A stretch of 64,000 nt of DNA from Mycoemilia scoparia (Eukaryota; Kickxellomycota; Kickxellomycetes; Kickxellales; Kickxellaceae). Position numbers and translations under genes: made by a program. Numbering within the stretch: the stretch's first letter is position 1; every line of letters starts with the position of its first letter. Below the pieces are notes generated by a model. That model saw only the letters and a list, made by a program, of their open reading frames with translations, ran no database searches and was not told the DNA's origin. The stretch is from assembly GCA_027575805.1 (NCBI GenBank), contig JANBPU010000004.1, positions 186,001 through 250,000 on the forward strand, in the 5' to 3' direction. Shown piece after piece: positions 23,916-37,664 of this stretch.

Positions 23916-26900
23916 TTACATATCACCATACTCCATTTCCTCGAAATCAAACTTTCCTGGAACAACTACAAAGTAATTTTCCATTGCTTCACGGAAGCGG
24001 TTCTTGTATTGCTTAGGAGAAATGATTGTTGGGACCTTCCCGCCACCACCCAGGAATCCTGCTTCTTTGACCCAGCTTTCGAGCTTTTTGTCCCAAGTAA
24101 ATGTACGAATAAAGTCTACATATATACATATATAAACAACAGATTGTCATTTTGGATCGCAAGTTGCTTCAGACATAGAGAGGGTGCTCAATCATGATTT
24201 TAGCCAGGCTAGTTGATTGACATATATATATATATTTATACTTTACTTACCAACAATACCTGCATAGATTTCCTTTTTCTCTTCATCAATACCAATCAGT
24301 AAAGAGTAGTCCATTACATCCATCTTTGACAAAAACAATGTGTCATTCCAAATGGCATCATGAAGATGCTCTTTTACATTTTCCCGAAGGTAAATCGGGT
24401 TATCGCGAATATATTTTACAAAATTTTCGTCCTGCCACACCGCATCACTCTTGTCTTCGGATACAAGTCTGTTGCGTAAAGAGCCTTTGAGATCAAAGAT
24501 CTTTGTAATTTTTCCCTGATAAAACAGATTTTCCTGAATAATGACGTTCATTTTGACTGACTGACCAGATCCTGCATTACGGTATGCTATCCGATAAAAC
24601 CCAAGTATCTTGGCAAGCATTGTCAAAATTTCTCCTCGATAAGTACGATGGATATGTTCAAAATAATAGGGAGCAAATTTAAGGAATGCATCCATTTCAG
24701 CCTTGGATATTTGCTTGATTACGTATCTATCGTCTAGGGTTTTTAGGAAGGTTGATCCAGATTTGCCTCCACTTGCATCCCATGGCACACATCGACTCAA
24801 TGATTCTACAAAGCTCGTGCTGCAGCCACAGCATTTCCGCATCGCGTCAAATTGCACTGGAAAGAATACGCGGCATGTAAAGTCTGTCGGCCCATCGTTA
24901 AACTGGAATTTCAAGTGGTCTGTTGAGTTATTGCAAAGTGCGTTCTCTAGTTCTAATTCACGTATCTGAGATTCGCTCATGTTCTTTACTGAATCGATGT
25001 CGCTAAGGCTTAAATTGTGCTTGGCACCCAATTCATTAAGTGCAGTCGTGTAATGAGACGCTGACAATGTAAAGGAAACTATGGAGCTTAATTCCGTTTC
25101 ACGAACTATGATCGGAGACCCAGGCATAATGTGGTCAGTATTTAAGAAAGGATAGTCTATGTCTGTTGCAACTTCCACAAACTTCTTGTTGGCAGGGGTT
25201 TGAAATATCTCTGAGAGAGCCTTCCAGGTTGTGCGGACGTTTTCTGTTTGAGGACCGATGCCATAATTATCGTCAGTAGAGTTTGGATTATGAGATATGG
25301 ATATGCTATTTCCCCTAAATGGTCGGACTTTAAAAGCCGCTCTTGACTTTTGTCTTTTTGGTGGATATTCCAGAGTCTTGGCGTTTTCAGGGTCAAGATC
25401 TTTATTCTTTTTTGTATTAGTGGTGTCATTGTCGGGGTGATTTTCCTTTACAGGTGAATGTGCAGTTTCAGTATCGCTTTCTCCAACGCCGTCATCAAAG
25501 TGCAGATCGGGGGGAAGTGGTTCATCGCTGTTGTCATGGTCTTTTTCTTCATCACTTTCATTATATTTCCTTCGTGTGTACCTACGTCTTTTGGTTGCAG
25601 AGTCTGGTGATTGCATATTCGCAATTTCTAACCTAGGTGAAAGCTCTGAAAAAGTATGGCTATTGATATTGCCATCCTCAAGATCTTGGGGCTCATTTCC
25701 AGTGACCATAGACAGCAGCCCAGTATTATCTACAAAGTTTACCCAGTCAGCTGCAGATAGCTTCCTTGAATCGTTGTCGGAGATAGAGCTAAGCTCATCC
25801 GAATCAATAGAAATGGAATCCTCACTGCTACTACAACTGTTGCTCCTGCTGGTATTGTCACTACTACTACTACTGCTGATGCTGCTTCTTCGGCCACGTT
25901 CCGAATTTTCCTCGTTACCAATATGAGAGTCAATTGATGAAGAAGCATCCTTTCTTAGTAAAACTTTATTAGCTTGTACCTCATCATGCGGCTTGGGTTG
26001 GTTATTTTTGTGGGAATTTTGATTTGATGACGTCTTCTTAGAATAGCTTGGCAATCTTCCAATGTTTCTAGCCCAATTTAAACCAAGACCAAGGCGTGAT
26101 TGAGGAGCGAGCCCAATTCTACTATGTGGGATACCATGGCTCGGCTGCTGTTGCTGCTGCTGTTTTGGTTGTGGGGTAGATTTTGACATACTTCCTGACT
26201 TGGATGGAACAAGATTCTTTACATATTTTAGTGGAGATATGTTCGACCCCTTTGAGTATGTTGCAGATTTGCTAGCCAAACGGGATGGAGGCAATGATTG
26301 CTGGTTGCGTGGAAGGGTGTTACTTGCATATCTGGATGTTGGCACAGATGAAGAAGAAAGTTTGCCCGGGTTTGTTCCTGTTGAATGTTGTTGTTGCTGT
26401 TGTTGATGATGGCGGTGATGGTGATGACCAATGTTACCTTCTCGGCTATTTCCTGGACGAGTTTGGAAAAGGTTTACTTGGGATAATGATGGGCGTTTTG
26501 GATGACTTGCAAGATATTGGGCTGTTGGTAAAAGGAGCGCCATACTTCTTGGTACATTACCAAAGGGCAAGGTACTGCGACTAATATCGTCTATGCTTCC
26601 CAACTTTTTGGCAAGGTTCATGAACCCACTAGTGTTAAAGGGCTTTTTCTTTGACCGATCATCTGCTCTATTCTGATCCATGGTTTTCAGAGTAGGAATA
26701 TGTGAGCGACTTTCCTTTCTTTCCATTGTGCGAGAGCCAGTAGCGGGCGTATTTTTGTTTGGTGCCTTATCCGAAGCCTGGTCCGCCGCGAGCTTTTGGC
26801 CATAGGGTCGATATGGGAACTTTTTAAACATTGGAATCCGGGTTGCTCCAGCTGGTATTTTGGAGTTGATTCCCACGTGTTCATATATGCTTGATGCTGA

Positions 26901-29900
26901 CTCATCATCAGGCTCACTGGTCTTTGTCTTTATTGTTCCTGGAAGGGGAATGCGAGTCTTGCCAATTGCTTCAGGTCTGCTATGTAACTTGGTCTCGGGG
27001 TAAGCTGAAGTGGGCCCGGGATGAATAAGCTGTCCAGGACCAGTGCCGCCTTCTTCTGCGCTACGAGAGGGCTTGCGCATCTGCTTTTCATTGGGAATGT
27101 ACTTCTCTGCCAGTTCCTTTTGATGTCTTAGTAGTTTAAGAGAGAGGCGGCGAAAGATTCTTTTCTTTTCTGGCTCAATTGGTAGGATGAGGTCCTTCAG
27201 ATCTAGCGATTGTTGACTGGATGAAGGGGACATGCCGAGGCTAGGCATATTCGTCTTTGTTGATAGAGACTGTGCAAGCTGCGCTCTAAGAGCAGCCTGC
27301 TCCGGATTTATATCAATGTTCAAATGCTTGATAAAATCTTGAGAGTTTTCGTCGCCATTGTGATGTTTTTCAGCTAGTGAAAAGTTGTCAACAGACGCAT
27401 TTCTAGAAAGCTTCCCAATGGCGCTTGTTGCAGCACTTAGCCCACTACTTCCAACCAACGAGCCTGAAGGTTTTGTAGCATTAAGCCGTTGGGAGAGCTC
27501 TATGTGGATAAATTTCTGAATAAGCTTTCTGATTTTGAGTCCCCATTGGACAACCTTATTCTGAATTTGTTCATAGACCACATAAAGGGCAAGTATGTCG
27601 GTTTGGTGGCTATTCTCCATGGTTTGGCCTATAATCTGGTTGAGATACTCAAGCTCGGTTGTAGCTCTGCCTATCATCTCATCCAAATCTTGCTGGCAAT
27701 CAACCTTGCGGACAATGTCAACATAATCGATAGGGAATGAGCGGAGGCGAGAGATTAGTGATTCATAGTAGCGCTTGAGCTTGTCGCGTAGTTCGTTGGC
27801 CTCCTTTTTCTTGAGACGAGTGTTTACTTCAAAATTGTGGTATATGAACATGCTGGGTGCTTTGATTTCCACTGGTGTAACTCTTGTGAATGTGAATTGC
27901 ACAGCCATGTTGTGCAAGGCAAACCAGCGAACGTAGTCCATGTGTATATCGTGAGGACAGAGAGATCCTCTAGGCCTTGTTTCATTGCTGTAGAACATGA
28001 TCTCCATATATTTTCCAAACGAGTACCTCCAAGTATCCTCTGTCATTGGTGATATTGGTGTTTTCGCTCCGCATTTTTTGCAGACTCCCCACATAAGGAG
28101 CACTTCGCTCATAGTTGGTATCGGACAGGGATGCTCACTCATTGTAACATCGAGTCGTCCAGTCTCATGTATATAACTGCGACGGTGCTGGTATACTGGA
28201 TATCCACACGGAGTATTGCTTGGGCAATCGTAGTTCAAATCGAAGCACATGTGTTCCAGATACTGCCCTAATGTTACGTCAGACTTTGAATAGAATTCTA
28301 TAGTATGCATATGAATGGGTAGGCACATTTCATCGTTTAGCTCTCGGCATGTTACGATGTATGAAATGGTGATATTTTGGTAGTCACCAATGGAAACAAA
28401 GTCAGGGTTGGCATCTATAAACGCCTCCCCTTCCTGGATGTATGGTATGTGCCTGGAAAGCTCGCTTTCATAGGCCAAGCGTGCTCGAAATTCAGATGCG
28501 GCAGGTCCCTGGCGAGAAAGCAAAAAGTCAACCCCGGTTATGTGAGTGGGTGCAGCTGCCTTGGAGTTATAAATATTCAAGGAGGCTGAGCTTGCTTTTT
28601 GTATAAACTGACTGTTCTGATAGCGCGAATTCAGCTCTCTTATGGCATCCTCGTGTATTTTCATCTGGGTGAGAACGTATGGAGGTGGAATGTAAACGCA
28701 TAGGCTAGATGATAGCGGGATCTGGTACTTTTGAAGGGCCCGTGATGCTTTGCTATCTGTGTGAGGGACCCAAGAGTCTGCAGAAGCTTGAGCCAATGAA
28801 TTTGCCTGGCCAGCTACTCTTTTCTGATCCTTCTTGGAACCACTGGGTTGAATAATGCAAGGAATTCGCGGTGGAGACGACATTGCATGCTCACAAAGCA
28901 GCAGCGAATTTTCCAAGCGGAGGCTGTAAGCAAATATGACGAGCAGGTCGGCTATTCTCTTAATGGACTCAAGACGGTCAAATGACTCGCCGCGCAGTAC
29001 CAGCGTAACCCCAGACTCTTCCATGCATCCATCAAGGAACATAAAGGATTTTTGGCCTTCAGGGAGAGATGGGTCTTCGATGCACTCTACCCACATCGAT
29101 TCACAAAATCCAAGTTGAGGGTTCATTGAGAACTTATCGACAGATGTAATGATGTTCGCGTTCGTGCTCCGAGAAATTGCAAGAAGCACATTTCGTTTGA
29201 TATTATAGGCAACAACAATCCCATTGTCAGTTAGTCTTTTCAAAGCCGATCTGCACACTGTCTTTTCAACCAACAAAACAGTGGGTTGGAATTTGATGAT
29301 GCGATCAACAAGCTTGGCAATGTATTCCTCAACCTGGGGAATGGCGGCATCGAAAGACACATATCGGTTACCAATTTGCTCATATGTCAGTGGGAATGTG
29401 ATGATCATAATTCGAGGGCTGTGGTGAATATGGTGCATCTGTCTATATGCCAGGTCTTTGGTGAATACAATGCCAGATATGTACTGACTATCGCCCGGAA
29501 CCCCTCCAGGGATCCGCTTGATTCTTACATACTGTCGTAAGTCGATACTATCATTCCCCCTTGTGTCAGGACGGACTTGCTGTGCTGCACGGACCGCCAT
29601 GCGAAGCAAAATGGGGCCCCATCCACGTTCCAGTGGAATCTCTGCCTCACTGAGAAGCTCCTTTGTCAAGCGTTGCAGCTGATCAAGAGAAAAGTGGTCG
29701 AGGGAAAGGTTGCGTATGTCTATGTCCACACGCTGGCGTCCAATACCATTCATCTCGTCCAGAATGCCAAGATCGGATCGAATCTGCAAGTCAAAGGAAA
29801 ATGGTGGGTTTATTCCACGCAGTGGATTAGGGTAGTTGGGAGTATCGCTACAGCAGTCACCCCCATAGCAGCGCATGTGTATCTGGCTGAGCTCTTTCGC

Positions 29901-31172
29901 AAGGTTGGGCCTGCTGTTTCCCTCGTGCTGTGGCCCAAAATCGTTTGACATAAAGGCACATTGTGATTGATCGTCTTTGTCGGCTATTAAGGCTGCTGAA
30001 TCTCTGAATGCTGAGATCTTGTCTACATGGGATATTGGGCGATACCTATTTAGAGTTGGTGACTGCTGCATCCTATACTTTGCTCTTGCACCGGTCAAGA
30101 TCTCACGAAATATATCCAACGACCGGGCGGAGTCTGGTGTCTTGAATGATTTTGTTTCGGATGCAGGGACGGCAAGCGTATGGTTTGTTGTGTGGTTAGA
30201 AACAGATACTGCACTGCGACTGTGCCGGTGGAATGGCACCTGTCTTCTTTGCAGGAGCAAGTCATCAGTCCGAAATGCCCTGTCCGTTTGTATATACATT
30301 CCTCCTCCATACATATTATTTTTATAGCAAATATCACAGATCCGGATGTCGTGGTTCTTTCTGAATGGCTCACCAGAAACTATTCTGGATGCACAGTTGT
30401 AGCAAAAAATCTGGCCACATAGTCTGCAATGGTGTTTACGACGGAAGGCTGTGAATTGCTGTTGGCATTTAAAGCAATATTTTGCTGTCTCATCCTTCAT
30501 CCAAAAATCTCTGTCCACAGATGAGTCCTTTCGTTGAAACATGCTCCGCATGCTAGAGCTCTTTCCAAGTGAGCTGAACCCAAATGTTTCTCTGTCGGTT
30601 GTCTTTAACAAAAGGTCATCCGTTGATGGATCCTGTTCACGGAACAGTGTTCCTGTCCTCTTCCTCATCTTCTGTTGCTGCCCAAATACTGGAGTTTGTG
30701 GTCGCTGGTAAAAGCCAGTTGGCGTACTCTCGCTAGCATCGGGATAGTCGCCCCTAAATGATATAATCGATGGCGGTCGAGAGCTCAGTGGTGTTTCAGA
30801 CATCAGGGGAGTGCTAGTTGATAGCGATGCTCTCCTCGTAGGCGGTGTCACCTCAATGATATTGGGAAGCGGGGCTCTTGTACGTGCTGTATTATCAAGA
30901 TAAAACATCCCATCGCTATCATTCCGGGACCGCTGTTCGCTTAGGTTTTGGCTGTTTTTCTTGCTGGTATTGAAATTGTACCCCAATTCGCTTGCGGAGC
31001 TACTGGCCGAATTGCTGTCATTTGAGCTTCTTTTTGCACTTTTTCTATGGAACCACGAAAAGCCCAGCCTGTACCATTTCTTTGTTTTTGAGCTGGGCGG
31101 GGTTGTGTTTAGTTCGTCAAAGTTACGGAAGCTAATGTATTGCGGCTTGTCGGCCATTAAATAAAAATGCAA
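23916..31172 (-). CDS. FAB1: 1-phosphatidylinositol-3-phosphate 5-kinase (Fab1/PIKfyve)
   Basis: Two exons, 31172-24251 and 24115-23916, encode 2373 residues (2368 from the second Met), near yeast Fab1 (2278). It converts PI3P to PI(3,5)P2 on vacuole and endosome membranes, controlling vacuole size and recycling. The FYVE zinc finger near residues 225-295 has the WxxD-like WMKD, the RKHHCR core and [10 protein letters not shown] GroEL/TCP1-like domain spans about 570-830. A Cys-rich CCR region around 900-1120 includes [12 protein letters not shown] and [11 protein letters not shown]. After a long disordered middle rich in Gln, Ser and His runs, the C-terminal PIP kinase domain shows [31 protein letters not shown] and [13 protein letters not shown]. 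The second exon adds the conserved end ([20 protein letters not shown], then [16 protein letters not shown]). It shares a 231-bp gap with the divergent PEX2. Confidence 0.95.
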
Positions 31173-31403
31173 GTATTTGAATGCAAATAAAACAAAAACA
31201 CTTGAATAGAGACAAAGGTAGGGAAAGTCTGAAGAGTGAGAAAGTTCAATAATGTGATGTCACAAACACATTGAAAGCCACATAATGGTCTAAATCAATG
31301 GGCGATTACCCTTTCCCTTTCGATTTGTAACTTTGGACATTTATTATATTATTTTGGCTGTGTATTTATACTTTTATTATTGCTTTGGCATTTTTAACCT
31401 GAC
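31173..31403. promoter_or_regulatory. bidirectional promoter region FAB1/PEX2
   Basis: The start codons of two divergent genes are only about 230 bp apart, so both core promoters must lie here. No clear TATA box or operator is seen. Confidence 0.5.
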
Positions 31404-32909
31404 ATGGATAGATCAGCTCCACAAAGCCGTGCTACACCGTTTTGGCTTGGTGACTGGAATGCAGCAAAGTCTGGAATTAACACATTTGCCAGAAACCTAT
31501 CTCTCCAAACTCGATCGCCTACAACTAATTCGCGCGTCAATAAATTAGACGCAGACCTCCTTGATGATGAGATATTTGGCATGCTAAACGAGCACCTAAA
31601 AAGCGCATTTGCCCTGATAAAGGTATGCGTTAATTATTTCGAGTTGCTAAACCATTGGATATACTATGTTGAAACTATATTTCCATATGCCAAGCTCCTA
31701 AATCGCTTCCAACTGCAATACTGATATATCCGTTATTACCCTGTAGCCACAATTCTTTGATAAATACAAGCCTGAACTGACGGCACTATTGCAGAGTATT
31801 ATTTTTGGACTTTCTGTTGCTTCCTCAAAGCGTGCAACATATGGTCAGCAACTACAGAACTTGAAATACAAATCTCCCGGTCTTGTAACGCGCAGGCTCT
31901 ACCTCTTTGGCCTAATAACTATTGGTGGCCAGTATGGGTGGACTCGTTTAAATCAGTACTTGTTAGAAAGGGGGTGGGCCGACCTTCCACCAGTAAGTAC
32001 CAGGGTTAAAAGCCCAAAAATATTACTTTTCAGCTGGTATTGACACACTAATAAGAGATCTGGGACTAACTTGCTGCCCATTAAACAGAATACTTGGCGT
32101 CACAGGATACATTCCTTAATTGATAAATCGGAAAAGCTATTCAAGATCCTTAGTTTGGCCAACTTTTTGGCATTCCTAGCCAACGGAAGGTATGCTGCAC
32201 TTCCAACAATTAATCTCTACAAATATCCGAAATCGTTATAATGGTAATACATTTACCTGCTCACATGATTGTAGATACAAGACATTCATCGAAAGATTGC
32301 TTTCTCTTAAGCTGGTTTATGCACGGCCACAGCTGGTTCACTCTGTTAGTCTAGAGTTTTTGAACCGTCAAATGGTTTGGCATGCCTTCACAGTAAGTTT
32401 CTGGATGCCTGACCAAGAAACCAGCCACAAATTCTTGATGATCCCTAATCCCATTTTCATGCTATTAGGAATTTCTCATGTTTATTATGCCCCTCATCAA
32501 TCCAGCAAAGCTCAGGGTGGCCGTTATGAGACGAGTTCGAAAGATTGCAGGACTCCCGCCTATATCTGTGGACAAGACTATAGCACAGCTTCCTGAGAGC
32601 ATATGTGCTATCTGTTTTACCAACGACTCCAATCCAGACCAGCAAAAAGATTCAGCACAAGCAAACAATGCAAATGCTGGCACACATCACATAAATAACC
32701 CACATTCAGGAGAATGCAAGCATGCCTACTGTTATATCTGTATAAAGACAAAACTGCTTATTGAAAAGGAAGAGTGCTCTTGCTTGCGGTGTGGAACGAG
32801 GATAAAATCCATAAAGCCCCACAGGAGCGTTCAGGAAGGCTTGGATGCCAACAAGGAAGAAAACACCACATCACAAGACCAAGCCAAATCTCCTCAGGAA
32901 AAGGAGTGA
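31404..32909 (+). CDS. PEX2: peroxin-2, peroxisomal RING E3 subunit
   Basis: Exons 31404-31622, 31747-31992, 32089-32189, 32275-32392 and 32469-32909 encode 374 residues. Pex2 forms with Pex10 and Pex12 the peroxisomal membrane ubiquitin ligase that recycles the import receptor Pex5. The Pex2/12 membrane domain (roughly residues 40-255) contains LLDDEIFGMLNEHL, YGQQLQNLKY, LYLFGLITIGGQYGW and FLAFLANGRYKTFIERLL. A C-terminal C3HC4 RING follows: CAIC, then CKHAYCYIC, then CLRCG. The Asn/His-rich loop between the first and second zinc-ligand pairs is longer than usual. The tail after the RING is Gln/Glu/Lys-rich. Assignment to Pex2 rather than Pex10 or Pex12 rests on the RING type and the QMVWHAFTEFLMF segment. 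Confidence 0.9.
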
Positions 32910-33303
32910 TTAATTTTAAAGCAAAAGCCCATCACAAGCCCGTCTTCCCCTAATATCACACTATTCCTCTTAATAGACATTTTTAGTTCACAGATAGAAG
33001 AAAAACAAATAAGCCTTGGGGGTGTTTTTTACAGTTTAAATTTAAACAATACAAAATGTGTCACTAATGGACAGAGTAAAGTGCGCTTGACATGGCCAAT
33101 TGATTAATGCAAACTCCCAGTGAGTGGGGATGTTCACACAAAAGCATCATCAAAAGACAAAGAGGTGGTGGTTGATCAGTGTCATTTCTTGCCCAGTGTT
33201 TTTCATAGCATTGTTTACACAGAGTGTTTTTAATGCCCACCAAGCTCTATTTCTTTATGCAAAACACTATATATCTTTCTTTTCTCAATTATTAACCTAT
33301 ATT
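32910..33303. other. intergenic region PEX2 to CDS1
   Basis: AT-rich spacer between two same-strand genes. No feature is visible apart from a plausible promoter for the kinase gene. Confidence 0.5.
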
Positions 33304-35251
33304 ATGGCTTTATATGAAGAGTCGACCCAATTAACTCAGCCGACACAGCTTGTTGAGGAATTCACCCAAATTGCTGAGCCCCAAGAGGACGAACTAACTC
33401 AGGTTCGTAATGGAAAGAGGGCATTTGGAAAAATTGTTGGGCGAAAGGGCGAAAAGGTCTTTGGTAAGTTGTGTATGGGATCATGATATCAGATACAATG
33501 ATGTTTTTCGCATTAGCAGGCTCGTGTTATGGCATGGTATTCTGATATTTCAATCCCAAAATACTAACTTGCTTGTGTATTTGTTCATGTGTTATCGCTC
33601 TTTGTTCTGCCAACTCATGGGCGATAGAACATAGCCTATTCCTCAACCGCCCAGTAGTAATAGGGCGTCATCGGACATGTAATATCATTGTAGATAGCCC
33701 GATATCATCAAATAGACACTGCCGAATTTTTGGTGAGCAGTCCAATGGGCCCGAAGAATTCCTAATTGTTTGCGAAGATACTAGCTCAAACGGGACCTTT
33801 TTAAATGGGCAGAAAATTGGCAAGGGCAATACTGTCATGCTTACACACGGCGATACACTAGAAATCAAGAAGGGTCATTATTTCACATATTTGCAGACTG
33901 TAACTACAAGCAGCAACTCACAATCAAAGGAGCTCGATCTTGACTCAAAATACCAAATAACAGACAAAATCCTTGGAAGTGGAACATTTGCTGAAGTTCG
34001 CTTGGTCTTAAGAAAGGATACAAAGGAACAATTGGCAGTAAAGATTATGGAGAAACGAAACTTCAGCACTGCCGGTGCTGTTGGCGGCGGAACAAACTAT
34101 ATCCAAGAAATCAACCTGTTGCGAGCAATTGACCATGCAAACATTGTCCGGGTATATGACGTGTTTGAGACAGAAAAGCACGTTTATATATTTATGCCAT
34201 TGATCAGTGGCGGAGACCTGTTTGACTATATTCTTTCTAACGCTCGTTTACCCGAAGAAGAAGCCAAATTCCACACATACCAACTGATGCTGGCATTAAA
34301 GTATCTCCATGAGCGTAATATTACACATAGAGATGTAAAGCCAGAAAATATCCTGGTAGAGTCCAAAGAGCCATTTAGCAGGATCATGTTGACTGATTTT
34401 GGAATGGCAAAGGCTGTGGGGCAACAATCATTCCTAAAAACCATGTGTGGTACATTCCAGTATATTGCTCCAGAAATAATTCAGACGAACATGGGAAGTA
34501 ACTCCATGTTGTACCCTGGGTATAGCACACCTGTAGATTGCTGGAGTTTAGGCGTTGTTGTATATGCAATGGTATCAGGTAATGTACCAAAAGTATAAAA
34601 TAACCTGTAAGCCCTTTTAAAAAGAGTGTTTGCTGATTCTAATATTATCAATTTTATATAGGTATGCTTCCATTCTCTGGAGATGATGGCGAGGCCATGC
34701 TATTCAGTCATATTTTATCGGGCCATTTAGATTTCACAAATGAGGTTTGGGATAGCGTTAGTGACAATGGTAAGTAGAAGGACTTTTGAAAAAATACTGT
34801 AGCTTTGGTATATGTCCAGCATATCTCTGGCCTTCTAATGACTAATTGGGTGTCTCTTTTCATATCAGCAATGTCGTTCATTAAAATGCTCCTCAAAATA
34901 AACCCACGGGCCAGAATGTCCATTAATGATGCATTCGAACATCCATGGATAAAATCTTGCGAAGAAGAGCTAGCGATTCTCTACTCCAGGAGAGTACCAA
35001 CAGATGAGCCATCCAGCTCCATAAATTCCAAAGATGATGGTGGCGATTCGCGCATGAGTATATCCGAACCATCTGACAGTCCATTACCCACCGCTAGAAA
35101 TGTTAACATCGACGACCATGGATCTGATACTACTTGTGTCACAAAAACAGCCAAAAATTCCCCAGAAAAGCGACCAAATAATGACCTCTCTATGCAAGTT
35201 TCTGGACCCTCGAGAAAGAATAGAAGGATTGAGAGCCTTGGTGAATTGTAA
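33304..35251 (+). CDS. CDS1: checkpoint kinase Cds1/Chk2/Rad53 family
   Basis: Exons 33304-33463, 33628-34578, 34662-34769 and 34869-35251 give 533 residues. It is a DNA-damage and replication checkpoint effector kinase activated by ATR/ATM-type kinases. The N-terminus is an SQ/TQ cluster domain with five TQ motifs in the first 35 residues (ESTQLTQPTQ, EEFTQ, DELTQ). One FHA domain (about 45-160) has IGRHRTCNI, SSNRHC and DTSSNGTFLNG. The kinase domain (about 180-450) has GSGTFAEV, LAVKIM, THRDVKPENIL, DFGMAK, GTFQYIAPE and CWSLGVVVYAM. A single FHA domain makes it like fission yeast Cds1 and human CHK2, unlike the two-FHA Rad53. The tail is Ser-rich and ends with a basic KNRRIESL. Confidence 0.93.
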
Positions 35252-35439
35252 CATAGCTGCAACCACGCCATATGCCTGGCACTCTTCAAACATTTGAAAT
35301 AATATTTCGCATTATTACTATATTATCTAAGCTCAGTATTCCAACATTTTGACATCATCTACACAGACACACACATATATATATCAAGAACTTTTTCCCA
35401 AAATTTGAAATCAAAATACAACAAAACTATAATCAAAAA

Positions 35440-37664
35440 TTATACCAAAAGCTTTGATACATAGGGACCATCCAACTCGTATCCAAGCTTGCGATAGTAA
35501 TGTCTAGTACCAACACCTATATGTAATAACAGTGATCATATACACGAAGAGTTATTAGCTTATAAGTAGTCAATTACTTGCATCAGCAGCTGGTCATAAC
35601 ATTTATAATTTTTTAAAATAGAATCACATGTGGGTAGTTATTTTTGAAGAGTCGGTCACTGATTTGGATGTGATTGCCCCTATAATCATTGGCAACCACC
35701 AAAAGGTACCCTTCAAAACTTGTGATCCATGAGTTGTATATTACTTACCACTAATAACAGCGAGCTTGACACTTCCATGCTCTTCCCGAGCAATCCTCTC
35801 AGCTTCCTCCATAAGCAATGTTCCGAATCCTTGGTGCTGGAACTTTCCTGGATCACGGCTATGAACAGGCACAGCAGTTCCATAAACGTGCAATTCACGA
35901 ACAATTGAGCACTGACCACATTGGGTCAATTCTGGACGGAATGTCTCTGGACTGCATTTGCGCAACCTCAAAAGTCCAATCAAGATATCTTGGTCTGGGT
36001 CTTCGTACGAAAGGAATGTCTCCCAACCCCCATTGGCCACATAGTCTCTACGGATAAGTTCAATCTGTTCGGGCCTGACTTTACTGTGTATGTCAACAAT
36101 ACCGACTTCACGAGTACGAACGTCTCTGCATTCGGTACCAAGGTCATGCATACGCTGTAGAGCCAATTCGCGAAGATTGCCATTTTCTACGCCAGATGTT
36201 ACCAAGGGCATGGGGATATCTCTTTGCACACGGTATACACGAGTCCAAGGTGGAACAAGGGCCAAGATGCGAGCAACAAGGTCAACAAGCCCATTGGGGG
36301 TGTAGTTCTTGTACCTTCCAGTCCGCCACAATTCGTATAGACCAGTTCCGCGAATAACCAAAGTAGGGTAGATCTTGAGACCATCAGCACGGAATGCCGG
36401 GTTTTCAAAGAACTCCTTAAACTGTTCGAGATCTCTTTCCATACCGACATTTGGTAGATCAGGCATCATATGGGCAACAATCTTGTAGCCAGCATCCTTG
36501 GACATGTGGAAAGATTCGCAGACAGCACGAACAGTATGTCCTCTATTAGTATCACGAGCAACATCTTCATAAACACTCTGAACGCCAATCTCCAATCGAG
36601 TGCAGCCATACCGAAGCATTTGACTAAGATGTGGCTTTAGGCAATAATCGGGTCGAGTTTCTATGGTAATGCCAATACACTTTGTTTGACTCTGCTCAGA
36701 CATTCGAACGGCTTCGTCGATATCATTGCTTCTATGCCCAGAAAGTGCGTCATGCAAGTTTGCAATAAACCAGTTGCGGTATTTCTCGTTTAAGGACATG
36801 AATGTTCCCCCCATAACAATGTATTCGACCTTGTCCACGTTGTGACCAAGCTGCTTTAGTTGCTCTACTCTACCCCTGGACTGTTCGTATGGATCATATC
36901 TAGCCCTAATAGCTCTCATGCTAGTAGGCTCATATCCCGTATACGACTGGGTCGAGTATTCAAAATCCGAATCTGGGCCACCTGGACAATAGCTAAACCC
37001 ATTCATTGATACAATATGGCTTATTAGCGACGCTGCACTCTTATAAACATATGATTGGTTTGGAAAGGTCATTGGAGAGATTATACTTACACACAGATAT
37101 TTCCAGTCATTGCAATATGAGGACATCTATGTGGTTTGCTCATTACAGCAACTACTGCGATCTGCATTTACCAATAAAAAAGAGCAAATAAGGTTAAATG
37201 GATGTCGTTTAAGTAAAGCTTTAGCAATACCTTTTTTGGCAAGCCATAATAGGTATATAGTATCGCAACTTACACCAGAGGCGGTTCTAATGGGCTTCGC
37301 CTTTAGTTTTGGCAATAAAATCTTTTTATATTGATCTGGAATTGCAGCAATGATGTCTACAAGCTTGGGCATGGATGATAGCTTGTTTGCTCTAGAATAT
37401 TTGGTTTTTAGACTGTTAAGATTGACATCTCTACCCTCCTTGTGGGCCAACACAAGATCTGAGACTATCTCAGCACAGGCTTTGACCAGCCTCTCTGACT
37501 GCGATGCACCTATATAGCATTTATATCAGATAAAAACTGGTAATTGAGTTTGGAAATACAAATATGTATACATACTCTATTCACTCTCAGATAAATCTTA
37601 AAGCCAACAGTCCAAGCTCAAGAATCTTTTTAATACACTACATACCTGTCTTTTGGCGACTCAT
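35440..37664 (-). CDS. ELP3: Elongator complex catalytic subunit Elp3 (tRNA acetyltransferase)
   Basis: Exons 37664-37646, 37509-37274, 37161-37091, 36992-35749 and 35516-35440 encode 548 residues (yeast Elp3 has 557). Elp3 makes the cm5 side chain on wobble uridine of tRNAs, using a radical-SAM [4Fe-4S] domain and a GNAT acetyltransferase domain. The N-terminus has [19 protein letters not shown]. The cluster ligands lie in [20 protein letters not shown], split by an intron between ICV and YC. Radical-SAM hallmarks GGTFMSL and ETRPDYC follow. The GNAT part has [21 protein letters not shown] and [13 protein letters not shown]. The 232-bp last intron (35517-35748) contains a MITE-like element. 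Frame, order and length are all normal for the family. Confidence 0.96.
35632..35736. mobile_element. MITE-like element A, copy 4, inside the last ELP3 intron
   Basis: The left end is GGTAGTTATTTTTGAAGAG and the right end ACCCTTCAAAACTTGTGATC. The interior GTGATTGCCCCTATAATC is the reverse complement of the matching part of copy 1 at 567-689. It fills nearly half of the intron. Confidence 0.7.
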
